From contig NZ_JBIEKE010000002.1 in assembly GCF_043497005.1 (NCBI RefSeq), positions 1,178,001 through 1,242,000 on the forward strand: a stretch of 64,000 nucleotides of DNA, written 5' to 3'. This DNA is from Halobacillus_A sp043497005. Its GTDB lineage: Bacteria > Bacillota > Bacilli > Bacillales > Halobacillaceae. The translations under genes were made by a program, and so were the position numbers. Below, piece by piece: positions 49,813 to 58,964 of this stretch. The notes beneath the pieces were generated by a model. The model was not told where the DNA came from. It ran no database searches and saw nothing but the letters and a program-made list of their open reading frames with translations. Position 1 is the first letter of the stretch. Each line of letters begins with the position of its first letter.

Positions 49813-49841
49813 TTGCAAACCATCTTTGAATCATCTATAAT
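49813..49841 (+). promoter_or_regulatory. Sigma-A promoter of trpS
   Basis: TTGCAA (49813-49818), exactly 17 bp, TATAAT (49836-49841). Confidence 0.7.
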
Positions 49842-49861
49842 TTGAGCAAGATTTTAATATA

Positions 49862-50083
49862 AACAGCTGCAACGAAAAAGAATGAGTAGCAGTACCAATC
49901 GCTTTTATAGAGAGTCTGTGTGTGGTGGAAACAGTCAAGCATGGTGCAGTGAAATGGGACTTTGGAGCAGCTCCGTGTCTTCGGCGTTAACGAATGTGAG
50001 CTGACTTTTTCAAAAGTAATTAGGGTGGTACCGCGAACCAATCGTCCCTTCCATAACGGAAGGAACGATTGGTTCTTTTTTTA
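49862..50083 (+). promoter_or_regulatory. T-box leader (tRNA-Trp sensing) of trpS
   Basis: The leader has the Stem I AGAGAG-type element, a UGG specifier at 49955-49957 in the context GAAATGGGAC, the T-box sequence AGGGTGGTACCGCG at 50022-50035 and a terminator stem AACCAATCGT with CTTTTTTT at 50036-50083. Uncharged tRNA-Trp would stabilise the antiterminator. Confidence 0.92.
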
Positions 50084-50107
50084 TAACTATTAGAGAGGTG
50101 ATTGATG

Positions 50108-51106
50108 ATGAAAACCATTTTTTCAGGTATTCAGCCAAGCGGCACGTTGACCCTTGGAAACTATTTAGGGGCTATGAAACATTTTGTTGACTTACAGGAG
50201 GAGTATAAATGTTACTTCTGTATTGTTGATGAGCATGCCATCACAGTGCCGCAAGACCGATTAAAGCTAAGAGAAAACATAAAGTCTCTTGCAGCTTTAT
50301 ACTTAGCTTCTGGGATCGATACAGAACGTTCTACTTTGTTCATTCAATCTGAGGTTCCCGCGCATACTCAGCTTGGATGGATGTTACAATGCGTCAGTTA
50401 TATTGGAGAACTTGAACGGATGACCCAGTTTAAAGATAAATCAGCAGGGGGGAAAGAAGCTGTTTCTTCCGGCCTTCTTACGTATCCTCCTTTAATGGCT
50501 TCAGATATTTTACTTTACCAAACCGATATTGTACCGGTTGGTGATGATCAGAAGCAGCATTTAGAGTTAACGAGAAATTTAGCGCAGCGATTCAATAATA
50601 AGTACAATGATATCTTCACTGTTCCAGAAGTTAGAATCCCTAAAGAAGGTGCCCGTATTATGTCCCTTCAGGAGCCCACGAAGAAAATGAGCAAGTCAGA
50701 TGCGAATCAGAAAGCATTTATCTCGATGCTGGATGACGAAAAACAAATTACGAAAAAGATAAAAAGTGCCGTCACAGATTCAGAAGGCATCGTGAAATAT
50801 GATAAAGAGAACAAACCGGGTGTATCCAACCTGTTAACTATTGAATCCGTTTGCTCCGGAGAGACTATTGCAGATTTAGAACAAAAGTACGAAGGTAAAG
50901 GATATGGTGATTTTAAAGCTGGAGTGGCTGAGGCAGTTATTCAAGTGTTAAAGCCGATCCAGGAGCGTTATAATGAACTTATTCAATCTGAGGAATTAGA
51001 TCAAATTTTAGATCAGGGGGCAGAAGAAGCTTCGTTCAAAGCCGATAAAATGCTGGCAAAAGCTAAAAAAGCGATGGGGCTTGGACGAGTGAAAAAGAAA
51101 AAATAA
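50108..51106 (+). CDS. trpS: Tryptophanyl-tRNA synthetase
   Basis: The 332-residue class I synthetase charges tRNA-Trp. The HIGH-equivalent region is PSGTLTLGNYLG and the KMSKS loop is KKMSKSD (about 196). ATG 50108 is seven bases after GAGGTG; an ATG at 50105 is a second option. Expression is under the T-box just upstream. A shared terminator separates it from yjbA. Confidence 0.95.
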   Translation: MKTIFSGIQPSGTLTLGNYLGAMKHFVDLQEEYKCYFCIVDEHAITVPQDRLKLRENIKSLAALYLASGIDTERSTLFIQSEVPAHTQLGWMLQCVSYIGELERMTQFKDKSAGGKEAVSSGLLTYPPLMASDILLYQTDIVPVGDDQKQHLELTRNLAQRFNNKYNDIFTVPEVRIPKEGARIMSLQEPTKKMSKSDANQKAFISMLDDEKQITKKIKSAVTDSEGIVKYDKENKPGVSNLLTIESVCSGETIADLEQKYEGKGYGDFKAGVAEAVIQVLKPIQERYNELIQSEELDQILDQGAEEASFKADKMLAKAKKAMGLGRVKKKK

Positions 51107-51107
51107 C

Positions 51108-51148
51108 AAAAAGCCAGAACTGAGTTTGTCACTCAGTTCTGGCTTTTT
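51108..51148. terminator. Bidirectional terminator between trpS and yjbA
   Basis: An 18-bp perfect stem beginning AAAAAGCCAGAACTGAGT with a 5-base loop. The yjbA stop codon lies in the stem. Confidence 0.9.
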
Positions 51149-51894
51149 AAATGCTTCGTACTTTTTTCGTTTTCAGACTGCCACATCGTTTCAAAGAAAG
51201 GCTGCCCTTTGATTAATTTTCCGCATAAATCCTCGTGCTGCTTGCTCCAGCCTTCCATTGTTCCATAGTACAGGCGCTGCCAGGCTGCTTCGGCTGTCAA
51301 TTCCTTCATTAATTCGTATTGGGAAGGGTCCCATTCTGTTAACCAATAACCTACTTCTTCTGGATGATCTGTATGTCGCAGTTGATCAAGTGCCATCATT
51401 AATAATTGCTTTAATTGTCTTTCTCTTCGAGTTAATCCTGCCATTTTTTCTGGAGATAATGATAAGATATGGTATTCTTTAGGTGTAGGATTATCTAATT
51501 CATAGATGGATGGGCGTTTTCCCTCCACCATGTCAAAAACGAGCCGCTCCTGGCGAGGAATCAGTCTGCTCTTTTTAACAGGAAGTGAATAACCTAAGGT
51601 ATCAAATACCAATACACTTCTTCCGTCTGTTACTACAGCTGCATAGTCGATTGTTTTGCGTTCTTGATTTTTTTTCATGTAGGTACGTTTGTGAATGTCA
51701 TCCAGCATAGACTTTGGTAATTCCTGTAAGTCATTCTCGATAAATTCAAATAAATCTTCATCAATAAGTAATAAAGGAATTTGATCAACTAGTTCAATTC
51801 CATCTTCTTTGCGCCACTCATGAAAGTGACATACGTTATAACCATTCTCTTCTCCTTCAAACCAATTCACCCATAGATCATGCATATATAACAT
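51133..51894 (-). CDS. yjbA: DUF3603 protein YjbA
   Basis: The 253-residue soluble protein starts MLYMHDLWVNWFEGEENGY and carries the YjbA/DUF3603 pattern (WRKEDGIELVDQIPLL, VFDTLGYSLPVKKSRLIPRQE). It is next to trpS as in B. subtilis. Function unknown. Confidence 0.85.
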   Translation of the reverse strand: MLYMHDLWVNWFEGEENGYNVCHFHEWRKEDGIELVDQIPLLLIDEDLFEFIENDLQELPKSMLDDIHKRTYMKKNQERKTIDYAAVVTDGRSVLVFDTLGYSLPVKKSRLIPRQERLVFDMVEGKRPSIYELDNPTPKEYHILSLSPEKMAGLTRRERQLKQLLMMALDQLRHTDHPEEVGYWLTEWDPSQYELMKELTAEAAWQRLYYGTMEGWSKQHEDLCGKLIKGQPFFETMWQSENEKSTKHLKSQN

Positions 51895-51984
51895 AGCGCA
51901 ACCTCTCTTTCATACCGTGAACTCTTTAGGTTACATTATGACCAATGTTGGTTTTTTTATTCTTAACATCCATCATTTAGTAAA

Positions 51985-52185
51985 TTAATCTCTCATAAAT
52001 AATAAAGCCAGCAAGCTAAAGGCTAGTCCAACTGGAAATAAGTAACACTCTGGTCGTGATTGTATGAGCAGCAAAAACTCGATCCACGTTAAACCTGCGG
52101 GGACAAGGTTCAAGTATGTAATGGTAACCGTGCCCCCTGCTACTGAAAAGCCAAATCCTACGAGCAGAAGCAGCCATTGCCACAT
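51985..52185 (-). CDS. Small membrane protein, two segments, unknown
   Basis: The 66-residue product has hydrophobic helices at about 2-24 and 45-63 linked by a loop with QSRPECYLFP. ATG 52185 follows GAGGGGGAC. It is upstream of yjbA on the same strand and divergent from the LCP gene. No family is named with confidence. Confidence 0.6.
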   Translation of the reverse strand: MWQWLLLLVGFGFSVAGGTVTITYLNLVPAGLTWIEFLLLIQSRPECYLFPVGLAFSLLALLFMRD

Positions 52186-52336
52186 CGCTTGTCCCCCTCC
52201 TCTTTGTTTATTTTATGTGGGATTGTAAAAAGCATGTCTACCATTATCCGACTTGTTCCTACATATTCCTCTTTACTTACAGAGTAAATACAGGTAAATT
52301 TAGAAGGGGAGCTTTTTTTTGGAAAGGAATGATGTT

Positions 52337-53323
52337 ATGTCAGAGCAACGCTCCTTGCGTACCCGTCGTAAACGGAAACGTAAAAAAAGATTTTTTATTG
52401 CTATTATTTTTCTTATGTTTATAACTGCCATAAGCTATACAGGCTATGAATATATGATGGGGAAACAAGAATCTCAAGGAAGAGTTTCCGGCGATGACGG
52501 AAACGATATTAAACTAGATGATATCTCAAGTAAATATAAAGATGAATTTAAAGGTGTAGATAATAATGACGGGAAAACGAACGTCTTATTACTGGGTGTT
52601 GACCAGCGAAGTGACGAAACACCAAGATCAGATACAATAATGATTGCCCAATATGATGAGAATGGTGAAAAAGCTAAAGTAGCTTCCCTGATGCGTGATT
52701 TATATGTAAATATTCCCGGACATGGGTATAACAAAATTAATGCAGCCTTTGCTATTGGCGGACCTGAACTGATGCGCCAAACCATTAAAGAAAATTTCGA
52801 GATAGATGTTGAATACTATTCGATCATTGACTTTGATGGTTTTACTCATATTGTTGATACACTTGCTCCTAATGGGGTTGAAGTAGATGTAGAGAAAAAC
52901 ATGCAATATAAAGCATCTGATACGAATATCGACTTAAAACAAGGTACCCAGGAGTTAAATGGTGAAGAACTGCTTGGATATGCACGGTACCGCAGTGATT
53001 CTAAGGGTGATTTTGCCCGTGTAGAGCGGCAGCAAGAAGTCATTAAACTCTTAAAAGATGAAGCAGTCTCGCTCAACGGAGTAATGAAAGCTCCTCGGAT
53101 GATCGGAACTCTCCAGCCTTATATTGATACAAATGTTGGGAGTGGAAAGATTTTAGACCTGGGTAAAGACTTGCTGTTCAATCCTGTAAATGATATTGAG
53201 ACTTTTAGTTTACCGACAGAAGACAATGTCAGGAATGAGCGGCTGGACTACCCGGTAGGACTTGTTCTCGCTCACGATGAAGAAAAAAGCGCTCAAGATA
53301 TACAAGAATTTTTTGAGGAATAG
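52337..53323 (+). CDS. LytR-CpsA-Psr (LCP) family protein
   Basis: The 328-residue protein has a very basic cytoplasmic start (RTRRKRKRKKR), one membrane helix (about 22-40) and an extracytoplasmic LCP domain with VLLLGVDQRSDETPRSDTIMI, where Arg and Asp bind the polyprenyl pyrophosphate head group, and YARYRSDSKGDFARVERQQ. LCP enzymes attach teichoic acids or other polymers to peptidoglycan. ATG 52337 is eight bases after AAAGGA. Single gene with its own terminator. Confidence 0.9.
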   Translation: MSEQRSLRTRRKRKRKKRFFIAIIFLMFITAISYTGYEYMMGKQESQGRVSGDDGNDIKLDDISSKYKDEFKGVDNNDGKTNVLLLGVDQRSDETPRSDTIMIAQYDENGEKAKVASLMRDLYVNIPGHGYNKINAAFAIGGPELMRQTIKENFEIDVEYYSIIDFDGFTHIVDTLAPNGVEVDVEKNMQYKASDTNIDLKQGTQELNGEELLGYARYRSDSKGDFARVERQQEVIKLLKDEAVSLNGVMKAPRMIGTLQPYIDTNVGSGKILDLGKDLLFNPVNDIETFSLPTEDNVRNERLDYPVGLVLAHDEEKSAQDIQEFFEE

Positions 53324-53331
53324 GTAAAATG

Positions 53332-53366
53332 AAAGCACTCGACTCTTAAAGGTCGAGTGCTTTTTT
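53332..53366 (+). terminator. Terminator of the LCP gene
   Basis: Perfect AAAGCACTCGAC/GTCGAGTGCTTT arms with an 8-base loop and a T-run. Confidence 0.88.
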
Positions 53367-53426
53367 ATTTAATCTATGTATATAAGTGAGGAGCGGACGA
53401 TGCTCAGACTTCCAAACTCAAAACAT

Positions 53427-53463
53427 AAAAAAACTTGTAGAAAACATGGAGGTTTTCTACAAG
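53427..53463 (-). terminator. Terminator of fabH-fabF
   Basis: Perfect CTTGTAGAAAAC/GTTTTCTACAAG arms with a 6-base loop, then seven T on the minus strand. Confidence 0.88.
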
Positions 53464-53492
53464 CTCGTATGGGAGACCGCTTTTACAGTCAA

Positions 53493-54734
53493 TTACCCAT
53501 TAAATTTCTGAAAGATAAGAGTAACATTATGACCACCAAAGCCTAATGAGTTGCTCATTACTGTATGAATCTCTTGTTTTCTCGCTTCGTTTGGTACATA
53601 GTCCAGATCACATTCAGGGTCTGGTGTTTCGTAATTAATCGTTGGCGGCAGGAGACTTTCATTAATAGCTTTTAAGGATATGATAGCTTCTACTGCACCT
53701 GCTGCACCGAGTAAGTGACCCGTCATTGATTTCGTTGAAGAGATTGGTAACTTAGCCGCATAGTCTTTAAAGACATTTTTAGCAGCTGTGGTTTCAAACT
53801 TATCATTTAGATCCGTAGATGTTCCGTGTGCATTTAAATAATCAATCGAATCAGCTGTAATTCCGGCATCATCTAAAGCATGATTCATAGCGCGTGTTGC
53901 TCCATCTCCTTCAGGGGCTGGAGAAGTGATATGATACGCGTCTCCGGTTGAACCGTAACCTGTAATTTCACCATAAATCTTAGCACCGCGTTTTTGTGCT
54001 GATTCCAGAGACTCAATGATAAGAATTCCTGCCCCTTCTCCCATAACAAAACCGTCTCGGTTTTTATCAAAAGGCCGGCTCGCCGTATTGGGATCTTCAT
54101 TTAAAGAAAGAGCTCGAGCTGAAGCAAATCCTGCAAATGACATTTTATTCATAGGTGCTTCTGTTCCACCCGTAATCATAGCATCAGCATCTCCACGCTG
54201 GATTACTTTAAAAGCGTCTCCGATCGAATTTGCTCCTGAGGCACATGCTGTAACCGAGCAAGAGTTGATTCCTTTAGCACCTAATGCAATAGAAACCTGC
54301 CCTGCTGCCATATCAGGAATCATCATTGGAATGAAGAATGGGCTGACACGGCGATATCCTTTTTTCTGAAAGGTTTCAAATTGAGATTCGTACGTGTTCA
54401 TACCGCCGATTCCTGAACCAATCCAAACCCCCGTACGATCGGCATTACTTTCATTAATCTCAAGACCAGCATCTTCTACTGCCATATGAGAGGCCACCAT
54501 AGCATACTGCACGAAAGGATCCATGCGGCGTACTTCTTTTCGGTCAATATAGGTGGAAGGGTCAAAATCTTTTAATTCCGCTGCTACTTTGACAGGATAA
54601 TCATCTTTGTTAACTTTTGTAATTTCGCCTACTCCTGATTTCCCTGCTTTTATGCTGTTCCACATTTCTTCTACTGAATTACCGACAGGAGTAACAGCTC
54701 CCACCCCGGTAATTACGACACGTCGTTTTTCCAT
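53493..54734 (-). CDS. fabF: Beta-ketoacyl-ACP synthase II
   Basis: The 413-residue condensing enzyme elongates acyl-ACP with malonyl-ACP. The Cys-His-His triad is visible: Cys164 (VTACASG), His in HGTSTDLND (about 304) and His in SMTGHLLGA (about 340). It lies 18 bp after fabH and shares its FapR-regulated promoter. Confidence 0.95.
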   Translation of the reverse strand: MEKRRVVITGVGAVTPVGNSVEEMWNSIKAGKSGVGEITKVNKDDYPVKVAAELKDFDPSTYIDRKEVRRMDPFVQYAMVASHMAVEDAGLEINESNADRTGVWIGSGIGGMNTYESQFETFQKKGYRRVSPFFIPMMIPDMAAGQVSIALGAKGINSCSVTACASGANSIGDAFKVIQRGDADAMITGGTEAPMNKMSFAGFASARALSLNEDPNTASRPFDKNRDGFVMGEGAGILIIESLESAQKRGAKIYGEITGYGSTGDAYHITSPAPEGDGATRAMNHALDDAGITADSIDYLNAHGTSTDLNDKFETTAAKNVFKDYAAKLPISSTKSMTGHLLGAAGAVEAIISLKAINESLLPPTINYETPDPECDLDYVPNEARKQEIHTVMSNSLGFGGHNVTLIFQKFNG

Positions 54735-54752
54735 TACACTATTCCTCCTTGA

Positions 54753-55685
54753 TTACTTACCCCATCTGAGTGCAACGGCTCCCCATGTGAGGCCGCCACC
54801 GAATCCGACGAGTACTACAAGATCATTATCTTTGATTTTACCCGCTTTCACATCTTCTGACAAAGCAAGCGGGATGGAAGCTGAAGATGTGTTCCCGTAC
54901 TTATTCACTTTCACTGACATTTTTTCTACTGGTATACCTAATCGCTCTCTCGCCGCTTCCATAATACGAATGTTCGCCTGGTGAGGTACGAGGTAATCAA
55001 CGTCTTCTTCTTTAAGGCCGATTTTCTTCACAACATTTACTGAGGATTCAGGCATTTGACGGACGGCAAACTTGAATACTTCACGGCCGTTCATGTGAAG
55101 AAAATCTTCTTGGTATAAATGAGGGCCGCCGCTTCCGTCTGCACCTAGTTCAAATGATAGGATACCTTTATCATCGCCCACAGGACCAATTACAGCGGCT
55201 CCTGCTGCATCCCCGAACAAGACACATGTGTTGCGGTCTTCCCAGTTAGTAATTTTAGAGAGCTTTTCAACTCCTACCACAAGCACATTTTCATAAGCAC
55301 CTGTATCAATGTACTGCTTTGCGGTAATCACACCGTACATAAATCCTGCACAAGCGGCACTAATATCCATCGCTGCTACTTTTCTTGCTCCTAATTTATG
55401 CTGAAGCATCGTTGCTACAGAGGGAAACGGATTGTCAGGTGTAACCGTCGCAACAAGAATTAAATCGATCTGGTCTGCTGTCATATTCGCATCGTCAAGA
55501 GCGTTTTGAGCTGCACGAAACGCCATATCAGATGTATCCATATCATCTTCAGCAATACGCCTTTCTTCTATCCCGGTCCTTGAACGAATCCATTCATCAC
55601 TTGTATCTACAATCTTTTCCATATCTTTGTTGGTCAATACTTTTTCAGGAGCGTAATGGCCTACTCCAATGAATCCAGCGTTCAT
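54753..55685 (-). CDS. fabH: Beta-ketoacyl-ACP synthase III
   Basis: The 310-residue enzyme starts fatty-acid synthesis by condensing acyl-CoA with malonyl-ACP. Catalytic Cys112 (SAACAGF), His in PHQANIRI and Asn in KYGNTSSAS form the triad. A FapR-like box lies 115 bp upstream. It heads the fabH-fabF operon. Confidence 0.95.
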   Translation of the reverse strand: MNAGFIGVGHYAPEKVLTNKDMEKIVDTSDEWIRSRTGIEERRIAEDDMDTSDMAFRAAQNALDDANMTADQIDLILVATVTPDNPFPSVATMLQHKLGARKVAAMDISAACAGFMYGVITAKQYIDTGAYENVLVVGVEKLSKITNWEDRNTCVLFGDAAGAAVIGPVGDDKGILSFELGADGSGGPHLYQEDFLHMNGREVFKFAVRQMPESSVNVVKKIGLKEEDVDYLVPHQANIRIMEAARERLGIPVEKMSVKVNKYGNTSSASIPLALSEDVKAGKIKDNDLVVLVGFGGGLTWGAVALRWGK

Positions 55686-55800
55686 ATATTCATCCCCTTA
55701 AAGGTAATTTTTATCCCGCATGAACGAGCAGGTTTATCCCCTCATTATCATAGAGGAACCTGACTTCATTGTAAATTACCCTTCTTATTTATACTAATTA

Positions 55801-55817
55801 TTATGACTTGGTACTAA
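55801..55817. promoter_or_regulatory. FapR-like box of fabH-fabF
   Basis: On the minus strand TTAGTACCAAGTCATAA matches 15 of 17 positions of the FapR consensus. Confidence 0.65.
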
Positions 55818-55860
55818 TTTTAATGTATATCATTCCTTTAATCAAGCCTTTAAACAAATA

Positions 55861-55887
55861 GAAAAACACGGGAAAGTTCCCCGTGTT
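55861..55887 (-). terminator. Terminator of med
   Basis: AACACGGG/CCCGTGTT arms followed on the minus strand by A/T sequence; it overlaps the med stop codon. Confidence 0.65.
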
Positions 55888-56836
55888 AACGTGTGTATGG
55901 AAATTGTCCATTTTCAATATATTGATCCACGGCTTCTTCAATCTGAAGTTGAACTTTCTCAGGTACAGCAGGACTAAATGACCCGATTTCTATAGCTCCC
56001 TCCTTAAAACCAAACGTAATAGGCTCGTTTGGAAGTCCATTCTCCAGGTAGCGATCCATTGCCATAACGTAGACGCGGTCAACTCGCTGCACAGTGCTTG
56101 TAAGGACCGTGTTTTCTGCTATTCCTGATTGATCTTGTACGTATCCTATGGCGTAAAGTTCATCCTCCTGGGCTTTTTCTATGATGGGAATATTGAATCC
56201 ATCACCAGCGGGGTAAAAAACGTCTGCCCCGTCCTTTTGCATTTTTTCGTACAGAAACTCCGCTGTCTCTTCATTTTCCCAATCATACGTATACTTTATA
56301 TCGATTTCTGCCTGCGGGTTATAATAAGTGGCTCCCGCATAGAAACCTTCCACTTCAGGCTGCCATTCAAAGGCAGCGATTAAACCGATTCTATTGGACT
56401 CTGTCATTTCGCCGGCAACCATTCCAGCAAAGAATCCCATTGCATCTGCACTAAAGTTTAAGCTTGTCACATTCTCTGCTGTAAATGCTCCATTAAAATA
56501 AATAAATTGAACATCTCCATAATCTTCATGAAGTTGTTTAAAATGAGATCCATACATTTGGCTGTGCCCGAAAATGATGTTGACGCCTTGATCAACCAAT
56601 TCGTCCACAGCTTCTATCGTATCTTGATAAGATTGAACGCCTTCTTTAAAATATACATCCATACCAAAGCTGTCTTTAATTGATTGAAGTCCCAGGTAAC
56701 CCTGCTGCCCCCATGCTTCATCGTGAATGGTCGTCTCTAATAAAAGACCAACTCTATCCTCATGCCCAAAGGCTGGCGGCCGTTGGCAGCCGGTTGTGAA
56801 AAGTAATAATAAAACCATTAATCCATAGATTCTCAC
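55886..56836 (-). CDS. med: BMP-family lipoprotein, Med homologue
   Basis: The 316-residue protein has a lipobox TTGC (Cys17) and a basic-membrane-protein fold (VGLLLETTIHDEAWGQQGYLGL, IFGHSQMYG, GFFAGMVAGEM, VFYPAGDG). In B. subtilis Med is a positive regulator of comK encoded upstream of comZ and fabHA. Here it is upstream of fabH but no comZ is found in the 200-bp gap. Whether it binds a nucleoside, as other BMP proteins, is not known. Confidence 0.8.
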   Translation of the reverse strand: MRIYGLMVLLLLFTTGCQRPPAFGHEDRVGLLLETTIHDEAWGQQGYLGLQSIKDSFGMDVYFKEGVQSYQDTIEAVDELVDQGVNIIFGHSQMYGSHFKQLHEDYGDVQFIYFNGAFTAENVTSLNFSADAMGFFAGMVAGEMTESNRIGLIAAFEWQPEVEGFYAGATYYNPQAEIDIKYTYDWENEETAEFLYEKMQKDGADVFYPAGDGFNIPIIEKAQEDELYAIGYVQDQSGIAENTVLTSTVQRVDRVYVMAMDRYLENGLPNEPITFGFKEGAIEIGSFSPAVPEKVQLQIEEAVDQYIENGQFPYTR

Positions 56837-56906
56837 ATACGTACACCCCTATAAAGTTATTCCCTTTCTCTATTATAGGGCTGTATCATATAATGTAAAT
56901 AAATGC

Positions 56907-57434
56907 TTACTGATTTAGATGACGGACGTTCCAAATTCTTTCTAACACTTCTTGAGGCTGAGTCTCTCGTTCGGTAAGAGAAAACTTCTTCTCTTTTAAC
57001 GACGAGACCTCTCCTTTTTCAACGTGATCGATTACAATTTCAAAGAAATCGCCTGCGTATAAAGCTCCTTTCTCAAGGATCCATAGTTTTAAATCATCAA
57101 TCGTTTCTATTTCTTTATCTTTCATATCCATCCATTCCCCGAACAATGGAGGCAGTTCCATCGTAACCTCCTCAAGAGATTTATACTTAATCGCAAGTGA
57201 TTCATTTAAAATAGAAATATGCGGTTCATCATTCGTATAATGACTATGGTTATCCCGTTCTACGATTGTATTAAAATGCTGAAAATTACTATTTCGAGCT
57301 ACATACATATACAACTGTTCTTTCATTGCATCATCAATTTCATCTACACCGATGACTTCGTGGCCACTATGGAGCAGCTGCCTTGCGCAATGGTAGCCCA
57401 TCCAGTGAAAACAGTTAAATAATACAACAACCAA
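56907..57434 (-). CDS. Short Rossmann-like protein, possible YjaV homologue
   Basis: The 175-residue product starts MVVVLFNCFHWMGYHCARQLLHSGHEVIGVD, a beta-alpha-beta dinucleotide fold in which the usual glycine motif is replaced by FHWMGYH, so NAD binding is doubtful. The rest is acidic with no catalytic YxxxK. Its place between yjzD and med fits YjaV of B. subtilis. Function unknown. Confidence 0.6.
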   Translation of the reverse strand: MVVVLFNCFHWMGYHCARQLLHSGHEVIGVDEIDDAMKEQLYMYVARNSNFQHFNTIVERDNHSHYTNDEPHISILNESLAIKYKSLEEVTMELPPLFGEWMDMKDKEIETIDDLKLWILEKGALYAGDFFEIVIDHVEKGEVSSLKEKKFSLTERETQPQEVLERIWNVRHLNQ

Positions 57435-57571
57435 ACAGACGCCCCCTTTCTATTTGCTTCTATATATTATTCGCCGCTTTCATAATTCATGCTAGCAAAG
57501 CGATTCCATATTTATTTTTTATAATGCTTCTGGTAGAATGAACAAAGAATGTGTAAACGAGGTGAGTAGTT

Positions 57572-57748
57572 ATGCGTATGATGTGGACCGTATTATGGGC
57601 CTTCCTATTAAGTTTTATGATGGCATACGTTGTCAGCAACATGGCTGGATCGGAATTTGCATTTTCCCAGGTCATTATTATGACAATTATATTCAGCATT
57701 GCCGCAATTGTACTTGGTGAAGGAGTTATTAAGGAAGAAGAAGCTTAG
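57572..57748 (+). CDS. yjzD: DUF2929 small membrane protein YjzD
   Basis: The 58-residue protein starts MRMMWTVLWAFLLSFMMAYV and has two membrane helices joined by SNMAGSEFAFSQ, as in the DUF2929 family. ATG 57572 is eight bases after GAGGTG. In B. subtilis yjzD lies next to yjaU-yjaV-med; here it is divergent from the yjaV-like gene. A strong terminator follows. Function unknown. Confidence 0.8.
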   Translation: MRMMWTVLWAFLLSFMMAYVVSNMAGSEFAFSQVIIMTIIFSIAAIVLGEGVIKEEEA

Positions 57749-57758
57749 TCTCCTTAGA

Positions 57759-57788
57759 AAAACGCTGCTACCTTTAGCAGCGTTTTTT
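57759..57788 (+). terminator. Terminator of yjzD
   Basis: AAAACGCTGCTA/TAGCAGCGTTTT arms with a 4-base loop and a T-run. Confidence 0.88.
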
Positions 57789-57918
57789 CTTGATTATATG
57801 GATTTTTTAACATAATAATAAGCACGTGTAATGAAAAATAGAGTTACGTCGTACATATAATGGAAAGTAAATTCGAATAAATGTATTTCGTGAGTTTATA
57901 CAAGGGGGACAAGTTTGG

Positions 57919-58725
57919 ATGGAACAAATTTGGTTGATTATAAAGTATTTATTTCTAGGACTATTTCAAGGTTTCACGGAACCTATTCCAATTTCTTCTA
58001 GTGGTCACTTAGTTATCGTTCAAGAGTTAATGGCCTTACGAATGGATGGTTATGCTTTTGAAGTGCTCGTTAACTTTGGCTCATTAATAGCCGTTATCAT
58101 TATTTATCGGGAAGATATCCTTCGTTTAATCCGTAATGGCATAGGTTTTCTACTAACAAAGGACGAGCGTCAGAAAGATGACTTTAACTTCATTATTTAC
58201 TTACTTATCGGTACTGTACCAGCAGGAGTAATCGGTATATTACTAAGTGACGCATTTGATAATTTAAAAGGAACACAAACCGTGGGTGTTACTTTAATTA
58301 TTACAGGGATTGCTCTGTGGACGATTCGAAACATAAGAGGTCTTAAAAATGATGGCATGCTTACGTGGAAAGACGCATTAATTGTCGGCCTTTCCCAGGC
58401 TGTTGCTCTCATTCCAGGTATCAGCCGGTCGGGGGCCACTATCGTCGCTGCTATGCTGCTAGGGATGAAGCAGCAAACGGCCCTTAGGTTCTCCTTTCTT
58501 TTATTTATACCTGTCAGTTTAGGAACAATGCTGCTGTCGATCGATGATTTACTAGCCGCTGATTTTGCAGTAATGTGGCCGAGTTATCTCATTGCTTTTC
58601 TTGCCTCCATTGTAGCCTCTTACGTATCACTAAAATGGTTTATGAACATTATGGCTCAAGGGAACTTGAAATATTTCGCCATTTATTGCTTTGTCGTCGG
58701 TGGACTTGTCTGGTTCTTCTTATAA
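57919..58725 (+). CDS. uppP: Undecaprenyl-diphosphatase
   Basis: The 268-residue, roughly eight-segment membrane enzyme recycles undecaprenyl pyrophosphate for cell-wall synthesis and gives bacitracin tolerance. Both BacA signatures are seen: GFTEPIPISSSGHLVI (about 15-30) and PGISRSGATI (about 173). ATG 57919 follows GGGGGAC. Confidence 0.93.
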   Translation: MEQIWLIIKYLFLGLFQGFTEPIPISSSGHLVIVQELMALRMDGYAFEVLVNFGSLIAVIIIYREDILRLIRNGIGFLLTKDERQKDDFNFIIYLLIGTVPAGVIGILLSDAFDNLKGTQTVGVTLIITGIALWTIRNIRGLKNDGMLTWKDALIVGLSQAVALIPGISRSGATIVAAMLLGMKQQTALRFSFLLFIPVSLGTMLLSIDDLLAADFAVMWPSYLIAFLASIVASYVSLKWFMNIMAQGNLKYFAIYCFVVGGLVWFFL

Positions 58726-58796
58726 AGATTACGCCTGCTTTCTTACAAGCAGATAAGAACATTCCACTTAAAAATAAGCTTTTACTAATAAAAAAG

Positions 58797-58843
58797 AAAA
58801 AAGCTTGCGGGCAACTCTCTGGTTTTCCGCAAGCTTTTTTCTT
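58797..58843 (+). terminator. Terminator of uppP
   Basis: Perfect AAAAAAGCTTGCGG/CCGCAAGCTTTTTT arms with a 16-base loop. Confidence 0.88.
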
Positions 58844-58946
58844 TTCTTTAAGAGTTGAGGTACCTTTGAAATTCTCAATTTTCTAGATGGAGGGAGTGTT
58901 TTAACAGGCAGCCCCATATTAATCGCAGTTACTAAAAGCGATAGTT

Positions 58947-58964
58947 TTTATTCAGTTTTGTCTC
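58947..58964 (-). repeat. 18-nt element shared with 12975-12992
   Basis: TTTATTCAGTTTTGTCTC occurs identically at 12975-12992. In both places the minus strand reads GAGACAAAACTGAATAAA followed by a stem-loop. Confidence 0.45.
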
